A stretch of 64,000 bases of DNA from Candidatus Poribacteria bacterium (GTDB lineage Bacteria > Poribacteria > WGA-4E > WGA-3G): the NCBI GenBank assembly GCA_022821495.1, contig JAJEDN010000027.1, forward strand, positions 1-64,000. The letters are read 5' to 3'. A program made the position numbers and the translations under genes. Numbering within the stretch: the stretch's first letter is position 1; every line of letters begins with the position of its first letter. The notes beneath the pieces are model-generated. The model was not told the DNA's origin, did no database searches, and was given only the letters and a program-made list of their open reading frames with translations. Below, piece after piece: positions 43,044 to 50,782 of this stretch.

Positions 43044-43115
43044 CGTTCGCCTGTCAAATCCACATCCTTTAACTTGTGGATGGATCCAAAAACGACTTAT
43101 TCCGTTTTTTTTCCA

Positions 43116-43135
43116 TTTCTAAAATCTACTCTAAA
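43116..43135. repeat. family D right-end-like sequence after MNT-HEPN
   Basis: TTTCTAAAATCTACTCTAAA matches the family D right end (TTCTAAAATCTACCATAA) over 13 bases, in the same orientation, on the far side of the MNT-HEPN gene. Confidence 0.45.
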
Positions 43136-43168
43136 AAAAATGCTTGGTAAAACATGTTGGAGAAAAAC

Positions 43169-43975
43169 ATGAAAACCGGTTTAATGAAACTTCTATCAAT
43201 ATTTCTTTCTGGCGTGTTTTTACTCTCTGGCTGTGGCTCCGATACCCCCGAAAGCGAAGAGACCGTCGTCACACCCACGGAAGAAAAAAGGGTTCCGAGT
43301 TACTATCCCGATGCTATTGGTAACCGGTGGGTTTATCGGGAAGCGAATGGATTTGAATGGGAACGGACAGTTTCACAAGAACGCGTTATTCAAGGACGAG
43401 TTTATCGTGTTTTTGACTACAATCCGCCCATTGAAGACGCGCCATTTGACTATCTAAAAACGCCGTCCTATCGTGTCACACAAAATCGAGTACTCTTCTT
43501 TGTGGGTGAAGAAATTAATCGCTATTATGAAGTCGATTTCGCGGAGGCACTTGAAACAAGGGTATTTCCGGGCGAAAACGTTGAAGTTAAGGTCCGGGCT
43601 ATCTCAGAACACGAACTTATTTTCTTTCGCATCCCGCCAATCAGCAATTTCCAATGGGATGTCCTTGATCTGAAAGTCAAAGGCGATATTATCTTCTTAG
43701 ATTTAGACGGAGCCAAACTCCCATTTGAGATACATTATCTAATCACTGGGGCGGTTGTGGGCAGTGGCTCAGTCCAAACGCCTGCTGGTAATTTTGAAGC
43801 CGCTTCCAAAATTCAATATAAGTCGCAAGTCACCACAACTATCTTGGACGAAGAGGAAGCAACAGAAGAGAAAACGGATACCGTCTGGCTCGCGCCTGAT
43901 GTCGGCATCGTCAAGGTCGAAAATGAAGATCGGACAGTTGAGTTAATTGCGTATTCCCTACAAGAAGAATTTTGA
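43169..43975 (+). CDS. putative lipoprotein of unknown function
   Basis: A 268-residue protein with a lipoprotein signal (LLSGC, Cys22) and an acidic Pro/Thr/Glu linker, then a beta-rich domain of about 220 residues. Repeated 'VYREANGFEWERTVSQERVIQ'-style strands are broken here for length; the C-terminal part VGSGSVQTPAGNFEAASKIQ and TVWLAPDVGIVKVEN resembles the beta-sandwich of lipoproteins described in Planctomycetes/Poribacteria. No catalytic motif. GGAG lies 7 bases before ATG 43169; an ATG at 43154 has no site. Confidence 0.55.
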   Translation: MKTGLMKLLSIFLSGVFLLSGCGSDTPESEETVVTPTEEKRVPSYYPDAIGNRWVYREANGFEWERTVSQERVIQGRVYRVFDYNPPIEDAPFDYLKTPSYRVTQNRVLFFVGEEINRYYEVDFAEALETRVFPGENVEVKVRAISEHELIFFRIPPISNFQWDVLDLKVKGDIIFLDLDGAKLPFEIHYLITGAVVGSGSVQTPAGNFEAASKIQYKSQVTTTILDEEEATEEKTDTVWLAPDVGIVKVENEDRTVELIAYSLQEEF

Positions 43976-44055
43976 GCCTTTAGGTCTCTGAAAAGGTTAA
44001 CCCCTACTTAAAAGGTAGATCGCGAACCGACCTACTATTTTAGTAAAGGGATCCT

Positions 44056-44928
44056 ATGAAACAAAATTATTGTCTATTCGCTAAAACAGTATTGGCACCA
44101 AGCCTGCGAGAATGCTACTTTACGGCATGTTTCGTCCTCATTCTAAGCCTTTGCATGGGGTGTAACCTCACCACCGCCGGAAACGTAGGTAACACAATCA
44201 TCAAAGGGTTAGGCGATGTCAACATTTTCACTGACGCAGAGGAGTTACAATTCGGGCGAGAATACGTCGCCCAACATGAACAGAAAGTCAGGATTCATAG
44301 GGACCCTGTCGTGACGAATTACATCAATGACCTCGGGCAGTCTCTTGTGCGGCACAGTAAACGCCCCAATATCACCTACACCTTTAAGGTCGTTGAAACG
44401 AAAGGTATAAACGCTTATGCTATACCAGGCGGGTTTATCTATGTGCATCTCGATCTGATCCGAGCGGCGAAAAATGAATCCGAACTCGCCGCCGTACTTG
44501 GACATGAGATTGGACATATCGTCGGACAGCACTCCATGAAACGGCTCACCCAGGTCTACAGTATTGAGATTATTAAACAATTGATTTTAGATGAAGACGC
44601 CAGTAAATTTAAAAAACTGGTCGCCGATGTGCTCGCCGCGGGGCTACTTTTCAGGTATAGCCGCGACCATGAACGGGAATCAGACTTTTATGGCGTCCAG
44701 AACGTCTACGATGCCGGTATCGCCCCTGAAGGTGCCGCTGGATTCTTTGAAACCCTGAGCGCAACGCGACGGACGGCTCCCGCTGCAGTCGGAAAGTTCT
44801 TATCGACGCATCCGATGCCGAACGAACGTGTCCTGAATGTCCGTAACCAAATTGCCAAGTTGCCGCCGAAGTCGGGACTGCGGACAGATTCATCAAGGTT
44901 CCAACGCATCAAGCAACGGATTCGGTAG
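44056..44928 (+). CDS. M48-family metalloprotease lipoprotein
   Basis: A 290-residue zinc protease with a lipoprotein signal (CMGC, Cys36). The active site is HEIGH at 150-154 followed by the third zinc-type Glu in RDHERESDFYG (about 200-210). LoiP/BepA relatives act in outer-membrane quality control. The N-terminal 'FTDAEELQFGREYVAQHE' is the family's domain before the core. Role inferred only. AAAGGGATCCT precedes the ATG. It is in a run of exported proteins (43.2-46.4 kb) on the plus strand. Confidence 0.9.
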   Translation: MKQNYCLFAKTVLAPSLRECYFTACFVLILSLCMGCNLTTAGNVGNTIIKGLGDVNIFTDAEELQFGREYVAQHEQKVRIHRDPVVTNYINDLGQSLVRHSKRPNITYTFKVVETKGINAYAIPGGFIYVHLDLIRAAKNESELAAVLGHEIGHIVGQHSMKRLTQVYSIEIIKQLILDEDASKFKKLVADVLAAGLLFRYSRDHERESDFYGVQNVYDAGIAPEGAAGFFETLSATRRTAPAAVGKFLSTHPMPNERVLNVRNQIAKLPPKSGLRTDSSRFQRIKQRIR

Positions 44929-44946
44929 GCAACTATCGGCGCGCTT

Positions 44947-46359
44947 ATGCAGCATATCTACCAGTTGATGCCTATACATGCTTACACCACAGTTATGAAA
45001 CATTTTAAAAAATACTTCAAGGGAACACTTTACGTTGCGCTCGCCTTGCTAACGCTTGCAGTCACCACAACACACAGCGAAGCGGAGGTCTACCCGTATA
45101 GATACGGAAACGACCAGAAGATCGTCACAATCAAAGGACTCGCGCTCGATTTATCGCGATTCGATACGGTTGCTAACGGATATATCCCGCATAAAGGCGG
45201 CAACGATTTCATCCTCATGGAGCAGTTCGATAAGAACTGCGGTCCCAACAGCGTCCAGATGCTGCTCTACTACCACAGAAAACACCAGCGACTCAAGAAT
45301 ATCTGGCGGGCAGCGGATATAGATACCGTCGCATTCGGAACAGTGCCGAGCGAACTCCGACTGGCACTCAATGAATTAGGTGTTCCTGTACATTGGTATA
45401 GCCGAAAGTCACTTGACGACTTGCGCCGCTACATCGATGGAAATCGACCGCCTATTCTGCTCCTGCGGCTCTCAAATAGAGGGTATCATTGGGTGGTCGC
45501 TGTCGGTTACGATACCCGCTGGAACGAATTCCTTATCGCTGACCCTAATGGACACTTCAAATGGTGGACCGCCGAGCAACTGAACGCCAGTTGGTCCCTT
45601 GAATGGCTACCGGAATTTGAGACAAAAGAAGAAGAGTGGTATGAGTTTCAAGTCGACGTAGGCTTAATCAACAACATCCATCTTAACCCGCATACCGTCA
45701 TTGTTCCGTTAGAAACCCCAACCTTTGAAACAAGTTACCGGGATTACTGGTCGGATATGCAGGCGATTGAGGTTTATGGCGATCTCGAATTTCGGGGAGG
45801 CACGCGTGAATGGGAAGAGATACTCACGTTTGAAAACCCGTTTAGTATTGTACAGGTCTCTGACATTGAACTGTTGACCTCTACAGGCACAGCACGTGTA
45901 GACGGATGGGAGCGCATTAATAACAACCGTTCGATTCGGCTCTGGGGCACAATTGAAGACGGTTGGTTTTTGCGAGGCAGGATGTGGGTCATCGTTCGGA
46001 CTTTCTACTTCAACGATGTCGCCGCTGCAGATATAAACGCCGCAAAAGCACCGTCTGTGCTACCTATCGAAACATCGCTTTTACCGAACTACCCGAACCC
46101 CTTCAATCCAGAAACGTGGATACCCTACCAGTTAGCAAAACCTGCGGATGTGAGTGTCTCCATCTATGCCGCAGATGGCAGGTTGGTCAGGCATCTCGCG
46201 TTAGGACATAAATCGGCAGGCATCTACCACAATAAATCTCGCGCTGGCTATTGGGACGGTAAAAACACACAAGGTGAACCCGTCGCAAGCGGTGTCTATT
46301 TCTACACTCTCAAAGCAGGCGGATTCTCCGCCACAAAGAAGATGCTAATACGGAAATAA
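44947..46359 (+). CDS. exported C39-like cysteine protease with YPNPFNP sorting-type C-terminus
   Basis: A signal anchor (about 26-46) precedes a papain-like C39_2 domain: Cys98 (DKNCGPNS), His181 (GYHWVV) and Asp199 (IADPNGH), the likely triad. The middle (about 230-370) is beta-rich. The last 90 residues are a FlgD-Ig/type IX-like sorting domain beginning LPNYPNPFNPETWIPYQL and ending in a G-Y-F/K-rich strand, found on many secreted poribacterial proteins. Inference: a secreted protease processed or anchored through this tail. Start choice is weak: ATG 44947 or 44995. Confidence 0.75.
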   Translation: MQHIYQLMPIHAYTTVMKHFKKYFKGTLYVALALLTLAVTTTHSEAEVYPYRYGNDQKIVTIKGLALDLSRFDTVANGYIPHKGGNDFILMEQFDKNCGPNSVQMLLYYHRKHQRLKNIWRAADIDTVAFGTVPSELRLALNELGVPVHWYSRKSLDDLRRYIDGNRPPILLLRLSNRGYHWVVAVGYDTRWNEFLIADPNGHFKWWTAEQLNASWSLEWLPEFETKEEEWYEFQVDVGLINNIHLNPHTVIVPLETPTFETSYRDYWSDMQAIEVYGDLEFRGGTREWEEILTFENPFSIVQVSDIELLTSTGTARVDGWERINNNRSIRLWGTIEDGWFLRGRMWVIVRTFYFNDVAAADINAAKAPSVLPIETSLLPNYPNPFNPETWIPYQLAKPADVSVSIYAADGRLVRHLALGHKSAGIYHNKSRAGYWDGKNTQGEPVASGVYFYTLKAGGFSATKKMLIRK

Positions 46360-46403
46360 GATTAGAACTTACATATTCCTCTCAAAGTCCCCCTGATAAG
46401 GGG

Positions 46404-46508
46404 CGGTGAATGCCCATACGGTGAATGCCCATAAGGCATTCATACCGTTGATTCGCATTCATACCCGGTGAATGCCCATAAGGCATTCATACCGTTGATT
46501 CTGATTCT
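46404..46508. mobile_element. 105-bp palindromic insert, copy 2
   Basis: Identical over all 105 bases to the copy at 42025, but here the host is a remnant of family A (AGAACTTACATATTCCTCTCAAAGTCC...). It again sits between AGGGG and TTAGGGG of the CCCCCTGATAAGGGG hairpin. It separates the convergent C39 and histidine kinase genes. Confidence 0.75.
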
Positions 46509-46526
46509 TTAGGGGCTTGAATTCCA

Positions 46527-47936
46527 TTACACAAACCGTTCCATCAAGGGCATCCACAAGGATACCTCCGTCCCTTCACCGACGGTGCTTTTAATCTCGA
46601 CGCTGCCGCCATGCTCTTCAAAAATCCGTTTTACGTTCGCTAAACCGAGACCTGTCCCTCTCGTCTTCTTCGTAAAGAACGGTTCAAACAGTTGTGCCAA
46701 ATCTTCTGGGGGGATCCCGATACCGGTATCAACAACCTTGATGCCAATCCTATCTTCATCCAAAACCACAGAAACCGTTAACACGCCACCTTGCGGCATC
46801 GCCTCCATCGCATTCAGGACGACATTCATAAATGCTTGTTTCAATTTATCTGAATCAAATTGAATTTCTGGGGTTTCAGTTGACAAGTCTAACACTAACG
46901 CAATCTTGTGGTGCGCCAAGTTGGCTTCCATCAAATCCAAGACTGCTTGCAAGGTAGGCGCGAGGGGTTGCCGCGTGAGGTTAAGTGCTGTCGGACGCGC
47001 GAAGTCCATCAACCCTTTAACAATCGTATCAATGCGTTCAATCTCTTCAAGGATATAACGGAGCGATTGCTGATGCCGTTCCTGCGACATCTCTGGTTTC
47101 TGCATCAACATCTGGGCTAACATCCGCATAGATGATAAAGGGTTTCGGATCTCGTGCGCGAAGGAGGCGGACATTTTTCCAGCTGTCGCTAAGCGTTCCG
47201 CTTGAATCAGCTGGTCCCTTGACTGCTTGAGATCTCTTGTCATCTGATTAAAAGCGGCGGCGAGATCACCGATCTCATCGTGTGTTTTAAGTTCGCACTG
47301 TTCGTCTAAGTCTCCAGTTGCGACGCGCGCTGTAGAATCAACTAAAACCTTGATTGGGTTCGTCAAATTTTTCCCGATTAGGTGGCTAATGAGGGCGACC
47401 AGCCCTGTAACAAGAACAGCGATGCTAAAGATATACCATGTAAGTGTCCGTTTCGCCTCCGAAATTGCTTCCATGGGCCGCAATATGCAATGAAATCGTC
47501 CAAGTTTAAGAGGCAAATAAAAAACTTTATACGGTTTCCCATCAAGCGTAACGTCTCGTATAACAGATTTTCCATCTGGGTTCTCTAAGGATGGCTTGAC
47601 TTCATGCAACCGCATTTTATCTGCTAAATTCGTCCAATCTTGTTCTACATCGGAGAGGCGGTCGAGCGTGGTGGCATTAAGTGTATAATCAGAACCAAAA
47701 ATCATAATTTCAACGCTATAGGTGCGTTTTATTTTTTCTTGGTTCTCCTCAAAATACATCTCAAAATACCCTGTTTCCATGATGGTATCCAGCCATGCTT
47801 CCGTTTCACGTGTAAATTGTTCACTATACTTCCAAGCAAAGATCTCGATAGCAACTAGAGATAGCACAACAGCAACCAGGGCAAAAAGGAGCAGGAATGG
47901 GAGAACAATTTTAGTTTGAATACTATACCGACGCAT
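46527..47936 (-). CDS. membrane sensor histidine kinase (orphan)
   Basis: A 469-residue two-TM kinase: TM1 about 12-34, a ~130-residue periplasmic sensor, TM2 about 160-183, HAMP (about 184-238), HisKA with phospho-acceptor His261 (FAHEIRNPLSSM), and HATPase with N-box NAMEAMPQGG, G1 DTGIGIP, F-box FEPFFTKK and G2 GTGLGL. Known: such kinases autophosphorylate His and pass phosphate to an Asp in a response regulator. None is adjacent, so it is an orphan. The ATG follows GAGAGGGG. Confidence 0.92.
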   Translation of the reverse strand: MRRYSIQTKIVLPFLLLFALVAVVLSLVAIEIFAWKYSEQFTRETEAWLDTIMETGYFEMYFEENQEKIKRTYSVEIMIFGSDYTLNATTLDRLSDVEQDWTNLADKMRLHEVKPSLENPDGKSVIRDVTLDGKPYKVFYLPLKLGRFHCILRPMEAISEAKRTLTWYIFSIAVLVTGLVALISHLIGKNLTNPIKVLVDSTARVATGDLDEQCELKTHDEIGDLAAAFNQMTRDLKQSRDQLIQAERLATAGKMSASFAHEIRNPLSSMRMLAQMLMQKPEMSQERHQQSLRYILEEIERIDTIVKGLMDFARPTALNLTRQPLAPTLQAVLDLMEANLAHHKIALVLDLSTETPEIQFDSDKLKQAFMNVVLNAMEAMPQGGVLTVSVVLDEDRIGIKVVDTGIGIPPEDLAQLFEPFFTKKTRGTGLGLANVKRIFEEHGGSVEIKSTVGEGTEVSLWMPLMERFV

Positions 47937-47970
47937 CGGAACCCCTCTCTTCTTAGATGTTTCTATGACA

Positions 47971-48390
47971 AGACTTATGCAGCACGATCTTAAAGTCCCT
48001 TTTTTTCAAATTATGCACCCTTTTTACCCACAAATCGCGTCATTAACAATTGAAACTTACCGTTATTGTAATATTGTTAAAGAGGAATATGCTCACGTAA
48101 GCCGATGAGACAGTTTCAAATGTTGATGTTGCTGTTAGTATAACCCAAAGTGATGGGCATGTCAACTCTGGCAACTTCCACGATTTTGTAGGAACAGGTC
48201 TTAAAATCCGCGACATCGATGTAATCCGTGTAATCTACGATTCAGCCACTCTCACAAGAGAACAAAATAAATTTGCATCCCTCACTGAAATATATGATCA
48301 TATATAATGTAGGACTTACGCAGCCCCCTCGCAGGCGGGGTTTCAAACCCCGCCTGCAGTCCGTCGGATGTCGAAAAATGCGTAAGTCCT
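47971..48390. repeat. family A remnants and one complete family A element (48311-48390)
   Basis: A half end AGACTTATGCAG at 47971-47982 and a full 80-bp element at 48311-48390 (AGGACTTACGCA ... TGCGTAAGTCCT with the GCAGGCGGGGTTT/AAACCCCGCCTGC hairpin) lie in the 713-bp non-coding gap 47937-48649. The piece around 48190-48240 also repeats short GTAATCC(G/C)-type words. Confidence 0.65.
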
Positions 48391-48412
48391 GTAATGTAAA
48401 ACTAAAATCAGG

Positions 48413-48538
48413 AATATAGACGGGATTGAACGCGATGAACTGAAAGCAATTGAATCAACTTATCGCCGTGAACGAAATTTTGTCCGAACCAATTCCGATT
48501 TAAAACGTCTAATGCATGGGAAACTGCGAACTTTTTGA
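48413..48538 (+). pseudogene. possible protein 3' remnant without start codon
   Basis: The frame reads about 40 codons, ... DELKAIESTYRRERNFVRTN ... HGKLRTF, ending at a TGA at 48536-48538, with no start codon and no upstream reading frame beyond about 48413. The composition is coding-like, but it overlaps the -35 of the next promoter. It may be the decayed end of a lost gene or chance. Confidence 0.3.
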
Positions 48539-48563
48539 CACATATAGTGTGTAAATATTAAAT
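48535..48563 (+). promoter_or_regulatory. promoter of the sigma factor gene
   Basis: TTGACA (48535-48540), 17-bp spacer, TTAAAT (48558-48563), 87 bp before the ATG at 48650. Confidence 0.55.
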
Positions 48564-48649
48564 AACTTCACTTTACTAAATACAGAACAATAGACAACAA
48601 TAGACTGAGACAGTCGAAAATTAACTTTGCACTACACGGAGAAGTAGAA

Positions 48650-49297
48650 ATGACAGATACCCACAGATCTATCACCTTTTACACAGACGTGGAGCTTGAA
48701 CAGATTGATGAGGACGCACTCGTCAATCAGTTCCAAAACGGCGACACAGAGGCTTTTAATCCACTTGTGCTTAAATATCAAAAGAAAATCTATAACCTCA
48801 TGTACCAGCGGGTTCGCGATCAGGAAGCAGCAAAAGACCTCTGCCAAGAAGTCTTTCTGAAAGCGTTTAATGCACTCCCGAACTTCAAAGGTAGTTCAGC
48901 ATTTTACAGCTGGATTTACCGGATTGCTATCAACTGCAGCATCGATTTCCAGCGGCAGCGTAATCGCGGAAAAGTTCTGACGTTCGAAGAATTACCATTT
49001 GAAGCGGACGACATGCTAAAGATGGCAGATTCCCACCCGTCCCCTGAAAAATTGCTTGAGGAAAAAGAACTCGGGCTTATCATCCGAAAGGCGGTGAGGA
49101 AACTTCCACCGGGTCAACGCCGCGTCTTTAACCTACGGCACCGCAGAGAACTCGCTATTAAAGAGATTGCAGTTCTACTAAACAGGTCGGAGGGCACAGT
49201 TAAAGCGCACCTACACCACGCACACCGGCAACTCCAAGGCATGCTGCGTCCCTACTTACGAGATGAACCGCTCGAATGGAATGGAGAAATCGAATAA
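48650..49297 (+). CDS. ECF-type RNA polymerase sigma factor
   Basis: A 215-residue sigma-70 family protein. Region 2 is visible in LVLKYQKKIYNLMYQRV...AAKDLCQEVFLKAF...YSWIYRIAIN, and region 4 in LPPGQRRVFNLRHRREL followed by EIAVLLNRSEGTVKAHLHHA. Length and lack of region 3 fit an extracytoplasmic-function sigma factor. An acidic N-terminal extension (1-35) is present. No anti-sigma gene or zinc-finger partner follows; the next 220 bp lead to the tRNA promoter. GGAGAAG precedes the ATG. Target regulon unknown. Confidence 0.88.
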   Translation: MTDTHRSITFYTDVELEQIDEDALVNQFQNGDTEAFNPLVLKYQKKIYNLMYQRVRDQEAAKDLCQEVFLKAFNALPNFKGSSAFYSWIYRIAINCSIDFQRQRNRGKVLTFEELPFEADDMLKMADSHPSPEKLLEEKELGLIIRKAVRKLPPGQRRVFNLRHRRELAIKEIAVLLNRSEGTVKAHLHHAHRQLQGMLRPYLRDEPLEWNGEIE

Positions 49298-49462
49298 AAA
49301 ATCAAATAGAGTGGATAAGCCGTGGCGCGAAAAACGAAAAACACATCACATTCCGGGTGTCCCGTGGCATCTGCACGTCCCTGTGATCTCCTAAACGTCA
49401 CAATTGCTTGCAAACAGGCGACCATTTCTAATGATCCTGAAATTAATATTGAGATATATAAC

Positions 49463-49491
49463 TTGACAAAACTCCCTAAATACTGTATAAT
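49463..49491 (+). promoter_or_regulatory. exact-consensus sigma-70 promoter of the tRNA cluster
   Basis: TTGACA (49463-49468), a 17-bp spacer and TATAAT (49486-49491) match consensus at every base. The start should be about 49498, 26 bp before the first tRNA. Confidence 0.85.
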
Positions 49492-49523
49492 ATATATGGT
49501 TCGTGAATAAAAAAACGGCAATA

Positions 49524-49611
49524 GGTGGGATGGCTGAGTGGACGAAAGCGGCGGTCTTGAAAACCGTTATGGCGCAAGCCATCGTGGGTTCGAATCCTAC
49601 TCCCACCGCCA
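49524..49611 (+). tRNA. tRNA-Ser(UGA)
   Basis: Acceptor GGTGGGA pairs with TCCCACC (49601-49607), G73 then an encoded CCA (49609-49611). Anticodon TGA lies in loop CTTGAAA. A long variable arm is present, as for Ser. Part of the variable and T arms is identical to the next tRNA. Confidence 0.95.
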
Positions 49612-49618
49612 TTCATAG

Positions 49619-49703
49619 GGAGAGGTGCAGGAGTGGTTGAACTGGACTGCCTGCTAAGCAGTTATGGCGCAAGCCATCGTGGGTTCGAATCCCACCCTCT
49701 CCG
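49619..49703 (+). tRNA. tRNA-Ser(GCU)
   Basis: Acceptor GGAGAGG pairs with CCTCTCC (49696-49702), G73 at 49703; no encoded CCA. Anticodon GCT in ACTGC-CTGCTAA-GCAGT. Long variable arm. Eight bases separate it from the preceding tRNA. Confidence 0.95.
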
Positions 49704-49784
49704 TTTGTAAGACGGTAAGTCAATAGAAATCAATGTTAGAATAAGTGCCTTGCTATACATCTCAATATAGCACGAGCATATTAC

Positions 49785-49858
49785 GCGCCTGTAGCTCAGT
49801 GGATTAGAGCATCTGACTACGGATCAGAAGGCCAGGGGTTCGAATCCTCTCAGGCGCT
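49785..49858 (+). tRNA. tRNA-Arg(ACG)
   Basis: Acceptor GCGCCTG pairs with CAGGCGC (49851-49857); anticodon ACG in TCTGA-CTACGGA-TCAGA. The base after the acceptor is T, where A or G is usual for Arg (see findings). No encoded CCA. Its A34 is the substrate of the adjacent tadA product. Confidence 0.93.
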
Positions 49859-49882
49859 TCAAAGGTATTTATTGGACAAAAT

Positions 49883-50341
49883 TTGGACCGCAATCGTTTC
49901 TGGATGCGACACGCACTTGCATTAGCACGGCAAGCCGCCGAAAATGGGGAAGTGCCCGTCGGTGCGATTCTCGTTAATGGCGATGTCCTCGTTGCTGAGG
50001 CGTACAATCTACGTGAACAGCATGGCAGCCCTATCGCTCATGCGGAGATGCTTGTGATACAAGCCGCATCGGAAGAGATAGGTAATTGGCGGTTCACTGA
50101 TACGACGCTTTACGTGACGTTAGAGCCGTGCCCAATGTGTGCGGGAGCGATTGTGTTGGCACGCATCCCGAAGGTTGTTTACGGTGCAACGGACCCTAAA
50201 TCAGGGGCTGCTGGCACGCTCTACAATATCCTTCAAGATGAGCGGTTAAACCATCGGGTTGAGGTGGTAAGTGGTGTGTTAGCAGAAGAAAGCAGCGCGC
50301 TGCTAAAATCCTTTTTTCAACAACGCCGACATAAACCTTAA
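49883..50341 (+). CDS. tadA: tRNA adenosine(34) deaminase
   Basis: The 152-residue enzyme converts A34 to inosine in tRNA-Arg(ACG). The zinc/catalytic set is visible: His53-Ala-Glu55 (IAHAEM) and PCPMC with Cys83 and Cys86. It starts at TTG 49883, or at ATG 49904 with loss of seven residues; neither has a close ribosome site (an AAAGG is 17 bases before the TTG). It follows tRNA-Arg(ACG) by 24 bases and is followed by three more tRNAs, so it is probably co-transcribed with them. Confidence 0.93.
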   Translation: MDRNRFWMRHALALARQAAENGEVPVGAILVNGDVLVAEAYNLREQHGSPIAHAEMLVIQAASEEIGNWRFTDTTLYVTLEPCPMCAGAIVLARIPKVVYGATDPKSGAAGTLYNILQDERLNHRVEVVSGVLAEESSALLKSFFQQRRHKP

Positions 50342-50359
50342 AGAGAAATTACATCATAA

Positions 50360-50444
50360 GGAGAGATGCAGGAGTGGTTGAACTGGACAGTCTCGAAAAC
50401 TGTTGTGGCGCAAGTCACCGTGGGTTCGAATCCCACTCTCTCCG
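50360..50444 (+). tRNA. tRNA-Ser(CGA)
   Basis: Acceptor GGAGAGA pairs with TCTCTCC (50437-50443), G73 at 50444; anticodon CGA in ACAGT-CTCGAAA-ACTGT. Long variable arm. No encoded CCA; a T-run follows. Confidence 0.95.
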
Positions 50445-50491
50445 TTTTTTGAGATTCTCGTGTTAAACGATGGCTAAATTTTACAACTTCT

Positions 50492-50564
50492 GGGGCAGTA
50501 GCTCAGTTGGGAGAGTGCATCCCTCGCACGGATGAGGTCACGGGTTCAAATCCCGTCTGCTCCA
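50492..50564 (+). tRNA. tRNA-Ala(CGC)
   Basis: Acceptor GGGGCAG pairs with CTGCTCC (50557-50563), including the G3-U70 wobble that marks alanine tRNAs, and A73 at 50564. Anticodon CGC lies in loop CTCGCAC between CATCC and GGATG. Class I variable loop. Confidence 0.93.
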
Positions 50565-50667
50565 TTATGAAATTTGGGTCTGGAATCAGATCGAAACTCG
50601 CTGAGGTGAGACGGTTTCAAACAATTTTGGCGGAATTCCTAAATTATAATCCGTCATAACGCTATAC

Positions 50668-50759
50668 GGAGAGATGCAGGAGTTGGTTGAACTGGCATGA
50701 CTGGAAATCATGTGTGCTGTTTTGCAGTACCGTGGGTTCGAATCCCACTCTCTCCGCCA
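50668..50759 (+). tRNA. tRNA-Ser(GGA)
   Basis: Acceptor GGAGAGA pairs with TCTCTCC (50749-50755), G73 at 50756, encoded CCA at 50757-50759. Anticodon GGA in CATGA-CTGGAAA-TCATG. Long variable arm, different from the other Ser genes. Confidence 0.95.
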
Positions 50760-50782
50760 GTTTTTGTGATTAATAACGCCTT

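Noticed and set aside
44090..44106. Second sigma-54-like site TTGGCACCAAGCCTGC
   Set aside because: The -12 has CTGC instead of TTGC and the match lies inside the M48 coding region.
49322..49510. Short plus-strand frame after the sigma factor that could be an anti-sigma gene
   Set aside because: It overlaps the exact-consensus tRNA promoter and lacks the expected zinc-finger anti-sigma pattern.
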